A stretch of 64,000 nt of DNA, from assembly GCF_009846865.1 (NCBI RefSeq), contig NZ_WUWN01000007.1, forward strand, positions 62,001 through 126,000, written 5' to 3'. Numbering within the stretch: the stretch's first letter is position 1; each line of letters opens with the position of its first letter. This DNA comes from Puerhibacterium puerhi (GTDB lineage: Bacteria; Actinomycetota; Actinomycetes; Actinomycetales; Cellulomonadaceae). Below are positions 1 to 8,347 of the stretch, in pieces. Made by a program: the position numbers and the translations under genes. The notes below the pieces were generated by a model. That model did no database searches and was not told the origin of the DNA. It saw only the letters and a program-made list of their open reading frames with translations.

Positions 1-2225
1 TCGCCGCCGCCCTCGAGCAGGCCCTGCTGTGGGACGCCGGCGAGCCGGGCACCCCTGACCTTCGCGCCGTCCCGGGCCTCGGGGAGGTCCTGGGCCCCTA
101 CCCCGCGGGGCTCGGCCCGCACCGGGACGCCGGATCCCGTCAGGGTTCGTTCCGGCAAGCGCCCGATGACGGAACCGACCCTGACGGGATCGCGGCGCTC
201 GACGACCTGCCGCCCGGTGCCCGCGAGGTGCTCGACGCGCTCACCTGGGGTCCGCCGGTCGGCGTCGTGCCGCCGGCGGGCTCGGCGCCGCGCCGCGCCG
301 TGGACGCCCTGGTCGAGGCCGGGCTGCTGCAGCGCGCCGACGCCCGCACCGTGGTGCTGCCCCGGGACGTCGGGCTGGCGCTGCGCGGCGGGCGCACCCA
401 CCGCGACCCGCGCCTGGAGCCGCCGCGCGCCGAGGTGCGGGAGGTGCCCGCGCCCACCGCGGACGCCGAGGCCGCGAGCGCCGCGCTGGAGGTCGTGCGG
501 CTGGTCGACGCGCTGATCGACCTGTGGGACGAGGCGCCGCCGTCGGTGCTGCGCGCGGGCGGTCTCGGCGTGCGCGACGTGCGTCGGGCCGCGCAGGCGC
601 TGGGCGTCGACGAGGCGACGGCGGCCATCGTCGTCGAGCTGGCCGCCTCCGCGGAGCTGGTGGCCGACGACGGCGAGGCGCCGCCGTCGTACGTGCCCAC
701 CACCCGCGCCGACGCGTGGGCCGACGCCGACGAGGCCGACCGCTGGGCGATGCTGGCCGCCGCCTGGGCCGCCTCGCGCCGCACGCCGTGGCGGGCGGGG
801 TCGCGGGACGACAAGGGCACGGTCCGTGCCCCGCTGTCGCCGGACCTGCACCGGGCGTGGGTGCCGCGGCTGCGGGCGCAGGTGCTCGAGGCCCTGGCCG
901 GGCAGCCGGGCGCGCCGCTGACCGCCGCCGACGTGCTGGCGGTGCTGGCCTGGCGCACGCCGCGCGCCGTCCCGCCGGAGGCCGCCGTGGAGGGCCTGCT
1001 GCGCGAGGCGGCGCTGCTCGGCGCCACCGGGGCGGGCGCGCTGGCCGGGCCGGGCCGCGCCCTGCTCGCCCTCGTGTCAGGACCAGCGCAGGGCATGGCC
1101 GGCGCCGGTACTGACAGCCCGGCGTTCGCACGCGGTGTGTCAGCAGCAGCGCACGGTATGGCCGGCGCTGGTTCTGACGATCCGCGGGAGCGGGATGCCG
1201 ACGAGCCGGTCGACCTCGTCGAGGCGCTGCGCGCCGTGCTGCCCGCCGAGGTGGAGGAGGTGCTGCTGCAGGGCGACCTCACCGGCATCGTGCCCGGCCG
1301 CCCGTCGCGCCCGCTGGCCCGGCTGCTGGAGCGCACCGCGGACGCCGAGTCGCGGGGCGCGGCCACCACCGTGCGGTTCTCGGCGTCGTCGGTCACCCGT
1401 GCCCTCGACCTCGGCGCCACCGCCGACGAGCTGCTCGCCGAGCTCGCCGCCCGCTCCCCCGTCCCCGTGCCGCAGCCGCTGGAGTACCTGGTGCGCGACA
1501 CCGCGCGGCGGCACGCGGCGCTGCGGGTCGGCTCGGCCGGCTCGTACGTGCGGGCCGCCGACCCGGCGGTGCTGGCCGGGCTGGCCGAGGACCCGCGGCT
1601 GGCGTCGCTCGGCCTGGTGCGCCTGGCCCCGACAGTCCTGGCCGCCGCCGTCCCGGCGGCCGAGCTGCACGCCGCGTTGCGCGAGCGGGGACTGCTCGCC
1701 GCGCTCGAGGGCCCCGACGGGCGACCGCTGGGCCGCCTGCGCCGCCCGCCGCGCGTGGACCGGGCGGGCCGGCGCGCCGGCGCGCCCGTGGCGACGTCGG
1801 CGGTCACGGACGACGGCCGACGGGCGCTGGTGGAGCGCCTGCGCGCCGCCGAGGCCGGCGACGGACGGGGCCGCGGCCCGTTCCCCGGCACGGCCACCGG
1901 CAACGGCGGAGCCCTCGGCGCCAGCAGGACGACGGCCCTGGCCGCGGGCCGGCGCCCCGACGACGACGCGGACGCGACCGCCGTCGACCGGCTGCGCTCC
2001 ATGTCCGCCGCGGCCGGCGACGCCCTGGCCCTGCTGCGCGAGGCGGCGCGCGACGGCGAGCAGGTGTGGGTCGAGCTCGTCGACGCCCACGGCACCCCGG
2101 CGCGGCGCAAGCTCCGGCCGCTGAAGGTCGAGGGCGGCCGGCTGCGCGCCCTGGACCCGGCGCGCGAGGCCGAGCTCACCGTGGCGGTGCACCGCATCGC
2201 GGCGGTGGAGCCGGCCGAGCCCTAG
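1..2225 (+). CDS. Helicase-associated (Helicase_C_3-type) protein, 5' end outside window
   Basis: The frame is open from base 3 to a TAG at 2223-2225, so at least 740 residues are present and the true start lies upstream of the window. The sequence resembles the actinobacterial 'helicase-associated domain' proteins that accompany XPB helicases. These are winged-helix-rich, very Ala/Leu/Arg-rich proteins without Walker motifs, thought to partner a DNA repair helicase; an XPB helicase follows 2 kb downstream, which fits. The frame contains three in-frame palindromic insertions (134-190, 1075-1116 and 1138-1179) that read through as low-complexity peptide such as GMAGAGTDSP and GMAGAGSDDP. They fall in linker-like segments. 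The stop codon overlaps the stop of the convergent gene within a single CTAG. A biochemical role has not been shown from sequence. Confidence 0.75.
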   Translation, partial: AAALEQALLWDAGEPGTPDLRAVPGLGEVLGPYPAGLGPHRDAGSRQGSFRQAPDDGTDPDGIAALDDLPPGAREVLDALTWGPPVGVVPPAGSAPRRAVDALVEAGLLQRADARTVVLPRDVGLALRGGRTHRDPRLEPPRAEVREVPAPTADAEAASAALEVVRLVDALIDLWDEAPPSVLRAGGLGVRDVRRAAQALGVDEATAAIVVELAASAELVADDGEAPPSYVPTTRADAWADADEADRWAMLAAAWAASRRTPWRAGSRDDKGTVRAPLSPDLHRAWVPRLRAQVLEALAGQPGAPLTAADVLAVLAWRTPRAVPPEAAVEGLLREAALLGATGAGALAGPGRALLALVSGPAQGMAGAGTDSPAFARGVSAAAHGMAGAGSDDPRERDADEPVDLVEALRAVLPAEVEEVLLQGDLTGIVPGRPSRPLARLLERTADAESRGAATTVRFSASSVTRALDLGATADELLAELAARSPVPVPQPLEYLVRDTARRHAALRVGSAGSYVRAADPAVLAGLAEDPRLASLGLVRLAPTVLAAAVPAAELHAALRERGLLAALEGPDGRPLGRLRRPPRVDRAGRRAGAPVATSAVTDDGRRALVERLRAAEAGDGRGRGPFPGTATGNGGALGASRTTALAAGRRPDDDADATAVDRLRSMSAAAGDALALLREAARDGEQVWVELVDAHGTPARRKLRPLKVEGGRLRALDPAREAELTVAVHRIAAVEPAEP
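134..190. repeat. Family B palindromic repeat, copy 1 (in-coding)
   Basis: Inverted repeat with 21-base arms (134-154 and 170-190, two mismatches) and a 15-base loop. The arm core CGTCAGGGTTCGTTCCG matches the perfect palindrome at 21464-21512 except for two bases. It spans 19 codons and keeps the host reading frame open. Confidence 0.85.
1075..1116. repeat. Family A palindromic repeat, copy 1 (in-coding)
   Basis: 42-base near-palindrome (21-base arms, four mismatches) beginning TGTCAG and ending CTGACA, with a central GGGCATGGCC. It matches the intergenic copies at 19497-19538, 19559-19600 and 54514-54555. It is read in frame by the host gene. Confidence 0.88.
1138..1179. repeat. Family A palindromic repeat, copy 2 (in-coding)
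   Basis: Second 42-base unit, starting exactly 63 bases (21 codons) after copy 1, so the pair is a tandem arrangement that preserves frame. It begins TGTCAGCAGCAGCGCA and ends GGTTCTGACG, with more mismatches to the consensus than the intergenic copies. Confidence 0.85.
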
Positions 2226-3685
2226 GCGTCGGAGGCCGCTGGGGGCCGCGGCTCGACGGCCCAGCCGGTCGCGAGCACGACGCCGTCGGTGAGCCGCAGC
2301 ACCGCCGCGCGCGCGGCGACGTGCGGGGTGGAGAACGCGAGCTGGACGGCGCCGCGCTGGTCGGGCGAGACCAGCCAGTAGTCGACGAGCAGCACGGCGT
2401 GCCCCTCGCCCCCGCCCTCCGCCGCACCGCGGCGCTCGCGCACGTGGAGCAGCAGCGGGCCCGCGGTCGTCTCGGCGCCGACGACGGCGTCGCCCTCGGC
2501 CAGGCCGGCGCGGATCCGGCCCTCGATGCGCTCCAGGTGCGGCGTGCCGCCGACCTCCGGGCCGAGCTCGTGCCAGTACACGGTCAGGCTCAGCGCGAGG
2601 GCCGTGCGGCCCTCGTGCTCGAGCAGGAAGGCCTGCAGCCGCCCGCCGGCGGAGGCCGCCCGCTCGCCGGCGCTCTCCAGCCAGGCCCGCACGTCCTGCC
2701 GGAGCGGGACCCCGCGGTCGCCGAGCACGCGGGTCTGTCGCCGCACGAGCTCGCGGACCTGCCGGGCGCGCGCCTCGGCGTCGTCGAGGTCGATCACCGC
2801 CCACTGCTCCGGCAGGCGGAGGTCGAAGCCGACGGACCGCAGCCGGTCCTCGGGGCGCGCCGGCTCCGGGTCCGGACCGGTCACCCATGCCAGCTCGTCG
2901 TCCCCCGGCTGCGGCACCAGCAACGCCGAGACGTCGGCCACGCTCGCCGCCATGGGGTGCGGCCCGGCGGGGTCGAAAACCACGCGCTCGAGGACGTCGG
3001 CGTGGCGCTCGAGGAACGGCGCCAGCGTCTCGCCGCGGCACAGCGCGAACTCCCGGTCCGGGGCGTCCTGCAGGAACGCCGCCAGGGCGCGCGCGGAGGA
3101 GAACAGGCACACCTCGTAGGGCCGCGTCGAGCCCGCCGGCGGCTCGAACACCCGGTTCTGCGTCTCGCCGTCGGGGCCGCGCACGATCGGGACCACCACG
3201 ACGTCGTGCCGCAGCGCCTGCCCGATCGCGGGCACGTCCTGGGCCGCGAGCGCCGCGGCGAGGCGCTCGGAGCCCACCTCGGCCACCGCGGCGACGGGGA
3301 CCGGCGCCGGCGCGTCGTGCTCGCTCGCCGTCCCGTCCCTCCCCGACCGCTCGGCCTCGGCCCGGTCCCGGTACAGGGGCACGTCGAGGTGCCCGGCGAG
3401 GATCGGGGCGGCCTCCGCGTCGCCGCGCCGGCGCCGGTGCAGGGCGGCGACGTCGGTGGCCGGGTCGACCTCCCACACGATCTCGCCGTGGATCCCGCCG
3501 GGCATGCCGGCAGCACGGAAGAGCACGAACCACCGGCGGGGCGTGGTCACCGTGGCGACGACCTCGAGGTCGTCCGCCCGGCCCAGGCGCACCTCGGTGA
3601 CGCCGGCGCCGGGGACCACCATGTAGTAGGTGTCCGCCAGCGGCACGTCGCGGACGGGCAGGGGGCGGCGTCGCAGCCACCGCAT
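2222..3685 (-). CDS. SseB-domain protein of unknown function
   Basis: 487 residues. The middle of the protein (about residues 100-250) looks like the SseB N-terminal fold: patterns such as VVVPIV, RPYEVCLFSS, ALAAFL and a following VFDPAGP segment are typical. The C-terminal third resembles the second SseB-like or enhanced-serine-sensitivity region. No signal peptide or membrane segment is seen, so a cytoplasmic location is likely. Two ATG codons are adjacent (3688 and 3685). The second is preferred because the AGGAGG at 3693-3698 then has a 7-base spacer instead of 4. The gene is convergent with the helicase-associated gene and their TAG stop codons overlap in one CTAG. In enterobacteria SseB relates to type III secretion or serine sensitivity, but in actinobacteria the role is unknown. 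Confidence 0.7.
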   Translation of the reverse strand: MRWLRRRPLPVRDVPLADTYYMVVPGAGVTEVRLGRADDLEVVATVTTPRRWFVLFRAAGMPGGIHGEIVWEVDPATDVAALHRRRRGDAEAAPILAGHLDVPLYRDRAEAERSGRDGTASEHDAPAPVPVAAVAEVGSERLAAALAAQDVPAIGQALRHDVVVVPIVRGPDGETQNRVFEPPAGSTRPYEVCLFSSARALAAFLQDAPDREFALCRGETLAPFLERHADVLERVVFDPAGPHPMAASVADVSALLVPQPGDDELAWVTGPDPEPARPEDRLRSVGFDLRLPEQWAVIDLDDAEARARQVRELVRRQTRVLGDRGVPLRQDVRAWLESAGERAASAGGRLQAFLLEHEGRTALALSLTVYWHELGPEVGGTPHLERIEGRIRAGLAEGDAVVGAETTAGPLLLHVRERRGAAEGGGEGHAVLLVDYWLVSPDQRGAVQLAFSTPHVAARAAVLRLTDGVVLATGWAVEPRPPAASDA

Positions 3686-3707
3686 CATGGGGCCTCCTTC
3701 GTCGCGG

Positions 3708-4004
3708 TCACAGTATCCGGCCTCGGTCCGTCCGGCCTGGATCCCTGGCCGGCGGGCACGAGGCCGACGGGGGCGGGGTCGGTCGCCCGGCCCAGCGGGT
3801 TCCATCCGCCGGGCCTCGTCGGGCGGCCCCGCCGTCGCCCCCCGGCGCGTCGGCGAGCTGCCGGTCGACGTCGGCGAACGCGTCCGCCACGCCGGCCGCG
3901 CCGTCGGTCGGGACCCGCAGGTTCTCGGTCGTCCTCGCCGGCGTGCCGTCCCACGTCGCCGCGACGTCGCGCACGGCCTACAGGTCCACCCGGAGATCGG
4001 TCAT
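3708..4004 (-). pseudogene. Decayed small WXG/ESX-like or regulator-like gene with internal stop
   Basis: On the minus strand an ATG at 4004 opens MTDLRVDL, is stopped by TAG at 3978-3980 (codon 9), and continues in the same frame as AVRDVAATWDGTPARTTEN and then VADAFADVDRQLADAP. These pieces resemble the start and the end of the roughly 100-residue 'MTDLRVD...' WXG100-like proteins common in actinobacteria. The usual middle helix seems to be missing and the tail runs into Pro/Arg-rich noise until 3708. The most economical reading is a pseudogene with a nonsense change plus an internal deletion. The whole 3686-4214 gap holds no other recognisable gene. Confidence 0.5.
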
Positions 4005-4214
4005 CTCTCGCCCACGCCCCCTTCTGCCCGGGGCACTCCCCGGCCGCGGGGCGCCGCGGGCGGGATGGGGAGATATCCCCATGCCGGCCGGCGCCGGGAC
4101 GCGCCCGGGCGCCGCGCCCCAGGCGCCCGGGGCCTGCGCGCACGCCCTACGGTGGAACACCACGGGCGGGCGCGGTGTTGGCACACTGGATCTCCGCCCG
4201 CAGGAAGGAACCGC

Positions 4215-5894
4215 ATGACCGACGGCCCGCTGATCGTCCAGAGCGACAAGTCGCTCCTGCTGGAGGTCGACCACCCCCGCGCCGAGGCCGCGCGCCGGGC
4301 GATCGCGCCCTTCGCCGAGCTGGAGCGCGCGCCGGAGCACGTGCACACCTACCGCCTCACCAACCTGGGGCTGTGGAACGCGCGCGCCGCCGGGCACGAC
4401 GCCGAGCAGGTGGTCGACACCCTCATCGAGTTCTCCCGCTACCCGGTGCCGCACGCGCTGCTGGTGGACGTCGCCGAGACGATGAGCCGCTACGGCCGCC
4501 TGCAGCTGGTCAGCCACCCCACGCACGGGCTCGTGCTGCAGGCCAGCGACAGGGCGGTCCTGGCCGAGGTGCTCAAGTCCAAGCGCACGGCCGGCCTGGT
4601 GGGCGAGCGCATCGACGACGAGACCGTCGTCGTGCACCGCTCCGAGCGCGGCCACCTCAAGCAGGTGCTGGTCAAGCTGGGCTGGCCGGCCGAGGACCTG
4701 GCCGGGTACGTCGACGGCGAGAAGCACCCGATCGCGCTGAGCGAGGTCGCCGCGCCGCGCACGCCCGGCGACGAGCCGAAGCCGTGGTCGATGCGGCCCT
4801 ACCAGCAGCAGGCCGTGGACGGGTTCTGGCACGGCGGCTCCGGCGTCGTCGTGCTGCCCTGCGGCGCCGGCAAGACGATCGTCGGCGCAGGCGCGATGGC
4901 GAAGTCCGGCACGACGACGCTGATCCTGGTCACCAACACCGTCTCCGCGCGGCAGTGGAAGGACGAGCTGGTGCGGCGCACCACGCTCACCGAGGACGAG
5001 ATCGGCGAGTACTCCGGCACCCGCAAGGAGATCAAGCCGGTCACCATCGCGACCTACCAGGTGCTCACCACCAAGCGGAAGGGCGTCTACTCCCACCTCG
5101 AGCTGCTCGACGCGCGCGACTGGGGCCTGGTCGTCTACGACGAGGTGCACCTGCTGCCCGCGCCGATCTTCCGCATGACGGCGGACCTGCAGGCCCGCCG
5201 CCGCCTCGGGCTGACCGCCACCCTGGTGCGCGAGGACGGCCGCGAGGACGAGGTGTTCTCCCTGATCGGGCCCAAGCGCTACGACGCGCCGTGGAAGGAC
5301 ATCGAGGCGCAGGGCTACATCGCGCCGGCCGACTGCGTCGAGGTGCGCCTGACGCTGCCCGACCACGAGCGGATGGTGTACGCGACGGCCGAGCCGGAGG
5401 ACAAGTACCGGCTGGCCGCCTGCGCCCCGGGCAAGAACAAGGTCGTGCAGCAGATCGTCGACCAGCACCCGGACGACCAGGTGCTGGTCATCGGCCAGTA
5501 CCTCGACCAGCTCGAGGAGCTGTCGGCGCACCTGGACGCCCCGCTCATCACCGGCGCGACGACGGTGCGCGAGCGCCAGCGGCTGTTCGACGCGTTCCGC
5601 TCCGGCGAGGTGTCCCGCCTGGTGGTCAGCAAGGTCGCGAACTTCTCGATCGACCTGCCCGAGGCGTCCGTGGCCATCCAGGTGTCCGGCTCGTTCGGCT
5701 CGCGCCAGGAGGAGGCGCAGCGCCTCGGGCGGGTCATGCGGCCCAAGGCCGACGGGCGCACGGCGCACTTCTACGCCGTCGTCGCGCGCGACACGGTGGA
5801 CCAGGAGTTCGCCGCGCACCGCCAGCGGTTCCTGGCCGAGCAGGGGTACGCCTACCGCATCGTCGACGCCGAGGAGCTCGACGAGGTGAAGTGA
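4215..5894 (+). CDS. xpb: XPB-type DNA repair helicase (SF2)
   Basis: 559 residues. This is a superfamily 2 3'-5' helicase homologous to eukaryotic and archaeal XPB, expected to act in DNA repair or transcription-coupled remodelling. An N-terminal damage-recognition-like domain (about 1-175) precedes the motor. Walker A is PCGAGKT (215-221), the DEVH box is at 309-312, and the XPB-specific RED motif lies in LVREDG (338-343). The C-terminal RecA lobe carries the QRLGRVMRP motif VI. The length is normal for bacterial XPB. ATG 4215 is chosen because GGAAGGAA lies just upstream and homologues begin MTDGPLIVQSD; longer upstream frames have no support. It is followed by the family C inverted repeats. 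Confidence 0.93.
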   Translation: MTDGPLIVQSDKSLLLEVDHPRAEAARRAIAPFAELERAPEHVHTYRLTNLGLWNARAAGHDAEQVVDTLIEFSRYPVPHALLVDVAETMSRYGRLQLVSHPTHGLVLQASDRAVLAEVLKSKRTAGLVGERIDDETVVVHRSERGHLKQVLVKLGWPAEDLAGYVDGEKHPIALSEVAAPRTPGDEPKPWSMRPYQQQAVDGFWHGGSGVVVLPCGAGKTIVGAGAMAKSGTTTLILVTNTVSARQWKDELVRRTTLTEDEIGEYSGTRKEIKPVTIATYQVLTTKRKGVYSHLELLDARDWGLVVYDEVHLLPAPIFRMTADLQARRRLGLTATLVREDGREDEVFSLIGPKRYDAPWKDIEAQGYIAPADCVEVRLTLPDHERMVYATAEPEDKYRLAACAPGKNKVVQQIVDQHPDDQVLVIGQYLDQLEELSAHLDAPLITGATTVRERQRLFDAFRSGEVSRLVVSKVANFSIDLPEASVAIQVSGSFGSRQEEAQRLGRVMRPKADGRTAHFYAVVARDTVDQEFAAHRQRFLAEQGYAYRIVDAEELDEVK

Positions 5895-5910
5895 CGGGCA
5901 CGCCCGCCCC

Positions 5911-5999
5911 GTGAGGTCGGCACCTCGTCGTGAGTTCGGCACCTCGTCGTGAGCTCGGCAGCCCGAGGTGCCGACCTCACGACGAAGTGCCGAGCTCAC
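5911..5999. repeat. Family C inverted-repeat array (19-base units)
   Basis: Forward units GTGAGGTCGGCACCTCGTC (5911-5929) and GTGAGTTCGGCACCTCGTC (5930-5948), plus a truncated third (5949-5960), face two reverse units (5964-5980 and 5981-5999). The array can fold into a long hairpin between xpb and the TPM-domain gene, which both read rightward. It may terminate xpb transcription, although there is no U-tract. Confidence 0.85.
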
Positions 6000-6097
6000 G
6001 GCCGGCAGTCGACGCCGGACCCCGGCACCCCGCCTGAGCGCGGGTTTCACCACGGGGGCGAATTGCGCTCCCCCAGGTCGGGCGGGACGATCGGGAC

Positions 6098-8212
6098 GTG
6101 AACCGCCTCGTCCCGAGCGCGCCGCGCCGCGCGCCCGCAGCTCTCGTCCCCCTCCTCGCCGCCCTCCTGACCGGCCTCGCCCTCCTCGGCGCGCAGGCCG
6201 TGCTCGCGCCTGCCCTGCTGCCGTCGGCACACGCCGAGCAGCCCCTGGACACCCTGGACGGCGCAGTGACCGACAGCGCGGACGTGCTGGACGACCCCGC
6301 CGAGGTGCAGGCGGCGCTGGACCGGCTGGCCGACGAGACGCGCTTCCAGCTCTTCGTCATCTACGTGGACACGTTCGACGGGCTCGACGGGGAGTCCTGG
6401 GCGATCGCCACCGCCAACAACGCGCGGCTCGGCGTCGACGACCTGCTGCTCGCCGTCGCCGTCGAGGACTCCCTCTACGGGCTGTCGGTGGACGCGAACA
6501 TCGACCTCAGCGACGCCGACCTCGACGCGATCGAGGCGGCCACCGAGGACGCGCTGACCGCCGCCGGCCGCGCCCCCGAGGGCGAGGCGGACTGGGGCGC
6601 AGCAGCGATCGTCGCCGCCGACACCACCCGCCAGGTGGCCGGAGGCGGCGGCTCGGGCGCCGGCGGTGCCGGCAGGACGGCGGCGCTCGTCGGCGCCGGC
6701 GTGGTCGTCGTCGGCGGCGTGGGCGGCTGGCTGTGGTGGCGCCGGCGCCGCACCGCCGTCGGGAGGCCCGCGGCGGCGCCCGCCGACGAGCTGGCGACGC
6801 TCCCCACCGAGGAGCTGGAGCGGCGTGCGGCCGCGGCCCTCGTCGAGATCGACGACGCGCTCAAGACCTCCGAGCAGGAGCTCGGGTTCGCGCAGGCGGA
6901 GTTCGGGCTCGAGGCCACCCAGCAGTTCCAGCAGGTGCTCGCCCAGGCCAAGGCGGACGTCGCGCAGGCGTTCGGCGTCCGCCAGCGCCTCGACGACGCC
7001 GAGCCCGAGACCGAGCCGCAGCGCCGGCAGCTGCTCACCGAGATCCTGCGGCTGTGCGACGGCGCCGCCGACGCGCTGGACGCCCAGACGGAGTCCTTCG
7101 ACCAGCTCCGCCGGCTGGCGCAGCGCGCGCCCCAGGTGCTGGACGAGACCGAGCAGCGGGCCGGCGAGATCGACCAGCGCATCGAGGTCGCGCGCCAGAC
7201 GCTCGGCACCCTCGCCGCGACGTACCCGCGCTCCGCCCTGGAGTCGGTGGCCCTCAACCCGGACCAGGCCGCCTCGCTGGTCGACCACGCCCGCCAGGCG
7301 GTCGCCGAGGGGCGCACCGCTCTGCAGAAGCGGGACCGGAACACCGCGGTCGCGCACGCGCGCGGGGCGCAGAACGCGCTCGGGCAGGCGGTCACGCTGC
7401 TCGAGGCGGTGGAGCGCGCCGGGCAGGACCTGGCCGAGGCCGGCCCGCGCCTCGACCGCGGCATCGCCTCCATCGCCCAGGACGTCGCGGACGCCGAGCG
7501 GCTCGCCCCGGGCGACCCGGCCGTGCTGCCGGCGCTGCTGGAGGCGCGGGCCACGGTCGAGCAGGCGCGGTCCGCGCGGCACGGCGGCGACCCGCTCGCC
7601 GCGCTGCGTCGCCTGACCTCCGCGGAGGCAGCGCTCGACCAGGCGCTCGCGCCGGTGCGCCAGAAGGCCGAGTCCGACGCCCGCGCCGCCGCGCTGCTGC
7701 GCGACACGCTCGGACGGGTCGAGTCCCAGATCCGCGCCACCGACGACTTCGTCGCGACCCGTCGCGGCGCCGTCGGCCCCGAGGCCCGCACGCGGCTGGC
7801 CGAGGCCATCCGGCTGGTGCAGGAGGCGCGGTCGCTGACCGGCGACCCGACGACGGCGCTTCAGCGCGCCCAGCTGGCGGAGCGGTACGCGCAGCAGGCG
7901 TCGCAGATGGCGCAGCAGGACGCGTCCGGCTGGGGCCAGGGCGCCGCCGGCGGCGGCGACGTGGGCGGCATGGTGCTCGGCGGCATCCTGCTCGACTCGA
8001 TCCTGCGCGGGTCCGGCGGCGGCTTCGGCGGCTCCGGCGGGTTCGGCGGCGGCACGTTCGGCGGGGGCGGCTACGGCGGCTCCCGCGGAGGGCGCCGCGC
8101 CTCCGGCGGACGGATCGGCGGCGGGTTCGGCGGCGGCGGGTTCGGCGGCGGCCGCGCCGGCGGGCGCACCGGCGGCGGCCGCGGCGGCCGGTCTCGCGGG
8201 GGCAGGTTCTAG
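6098..8212 (+). CDS. TPM-domain membrane protein with helical region and Gly-rich tail
   Basis: 704 residues, GTG start. The order is: an export signal or first hydrophobic segment (1-46, ending SAHAEQ), a TPM (Psb32/MOLO1-like, PF04536) domain at about 53-175, a short Gly-rich linker, a transmembrane helix (about 194-214, WLWWRRRR stop-transfer), a long charged alpha-helical or coiled-coil region (225-600), and a C-terminal tail of about 95 residues made of GGFGGG-type repeats rich in Arg. The TPM domain therefore sits outside the membrane and the helical part inside. It is followed 135 bases later by pspA. TPM proteins are frequently associated with PspA-family envelope stress factors, so a role in membrane maintenance is an inference. 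The start codon has only a weak Shine-Dalgarno. Confidence 0.82.
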   Translation: MNRLVPSAPRRAPAALVPLLAALLTGLALLGAQAVLAPALLPSAHAEQPLDTLDGAVTDSADVLDDPAEVQAALDRLADETRFQLFVIYVDTFDGLDGESWAIATANNARLGVDDLLLAVAVEDSLYGLSVDANIDLSDADLDAIEAATEDALTAAGRAPEGEADWGAAAIVAADTTRQVAGGGGSGAGGAGRTAALVGAGVVVVGGVGGWLWWRRRRTAVGRPAAAPADELATLPTEELERRAAAALVEIDDALKTSEQELGFAQAEFGLEATQQFQQVLAQAKADVAQAFGVRQRLDDAEPETEPQRRQLLTEILRLCDGAADALDAQTESFDQLRRLAQRAPQVLDETEQRAGEIDQRIEVARQTLGTLAATYPRSALESVALNPDQAASLVDHARQAVAEGRTALQKRDRNTAVAHARGAQNALGQAVTLLEAVERAGQDLAEAGPRLDRGIASIAQDVADAERLAPGDPAVLPALLEARATVEQARSARHGGDPLAALRRLTSAEAALDQALAPVRQKAESDARAAALLRDTLGRVESQIRATDDFVATRRGAVGPEARTRLAEAIRLVQEARSLTGDPTTALQRAQLAERYAQQASQMAQQDASGWGQGAAGGGDVGGMVLGGILLDSILRGSGGGFGGSGGFGGGTFGGGGYGGSRGGRRASGGRIGGGFGGGGFGGGRAGGRTGGGRGGRSRGGRF

Positions 8213-8347
8213 CCCGATGACCCGGGGCCCACGACCCTCGCACGCTGCACCGGCGCCCCGGGCGTCCCGGCACTTCTCCCGCACGTCGCACGTTGACCGG
8301 TGGTCGGGCACCACCACCGTCCACACCACGAGGAAGGCACCCCACCC

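Noticed and set aside
140-2197. Long open frame on the minus strand opposite the helicase-associated gene
   Set aside because: Ser/Arg/Ala-rich shadow without domain features or ribosome site; it results from the high GC bias of the coding strand.
1140-3680. 846-codon open frame on the minus strand across two genes
   Set aside because: Composition is Arg/Gly/Pro-rich and it crosses the in-coding palindromes and the convergent stops; an artefact of GC content.
3978-4214. Alternative upstream start for the XPB helicase
   Set aside because: The upstream extension is low-complexity Arg/Pro/Gly, and homologues begin at the ATG with the good ribosome site at 4215.
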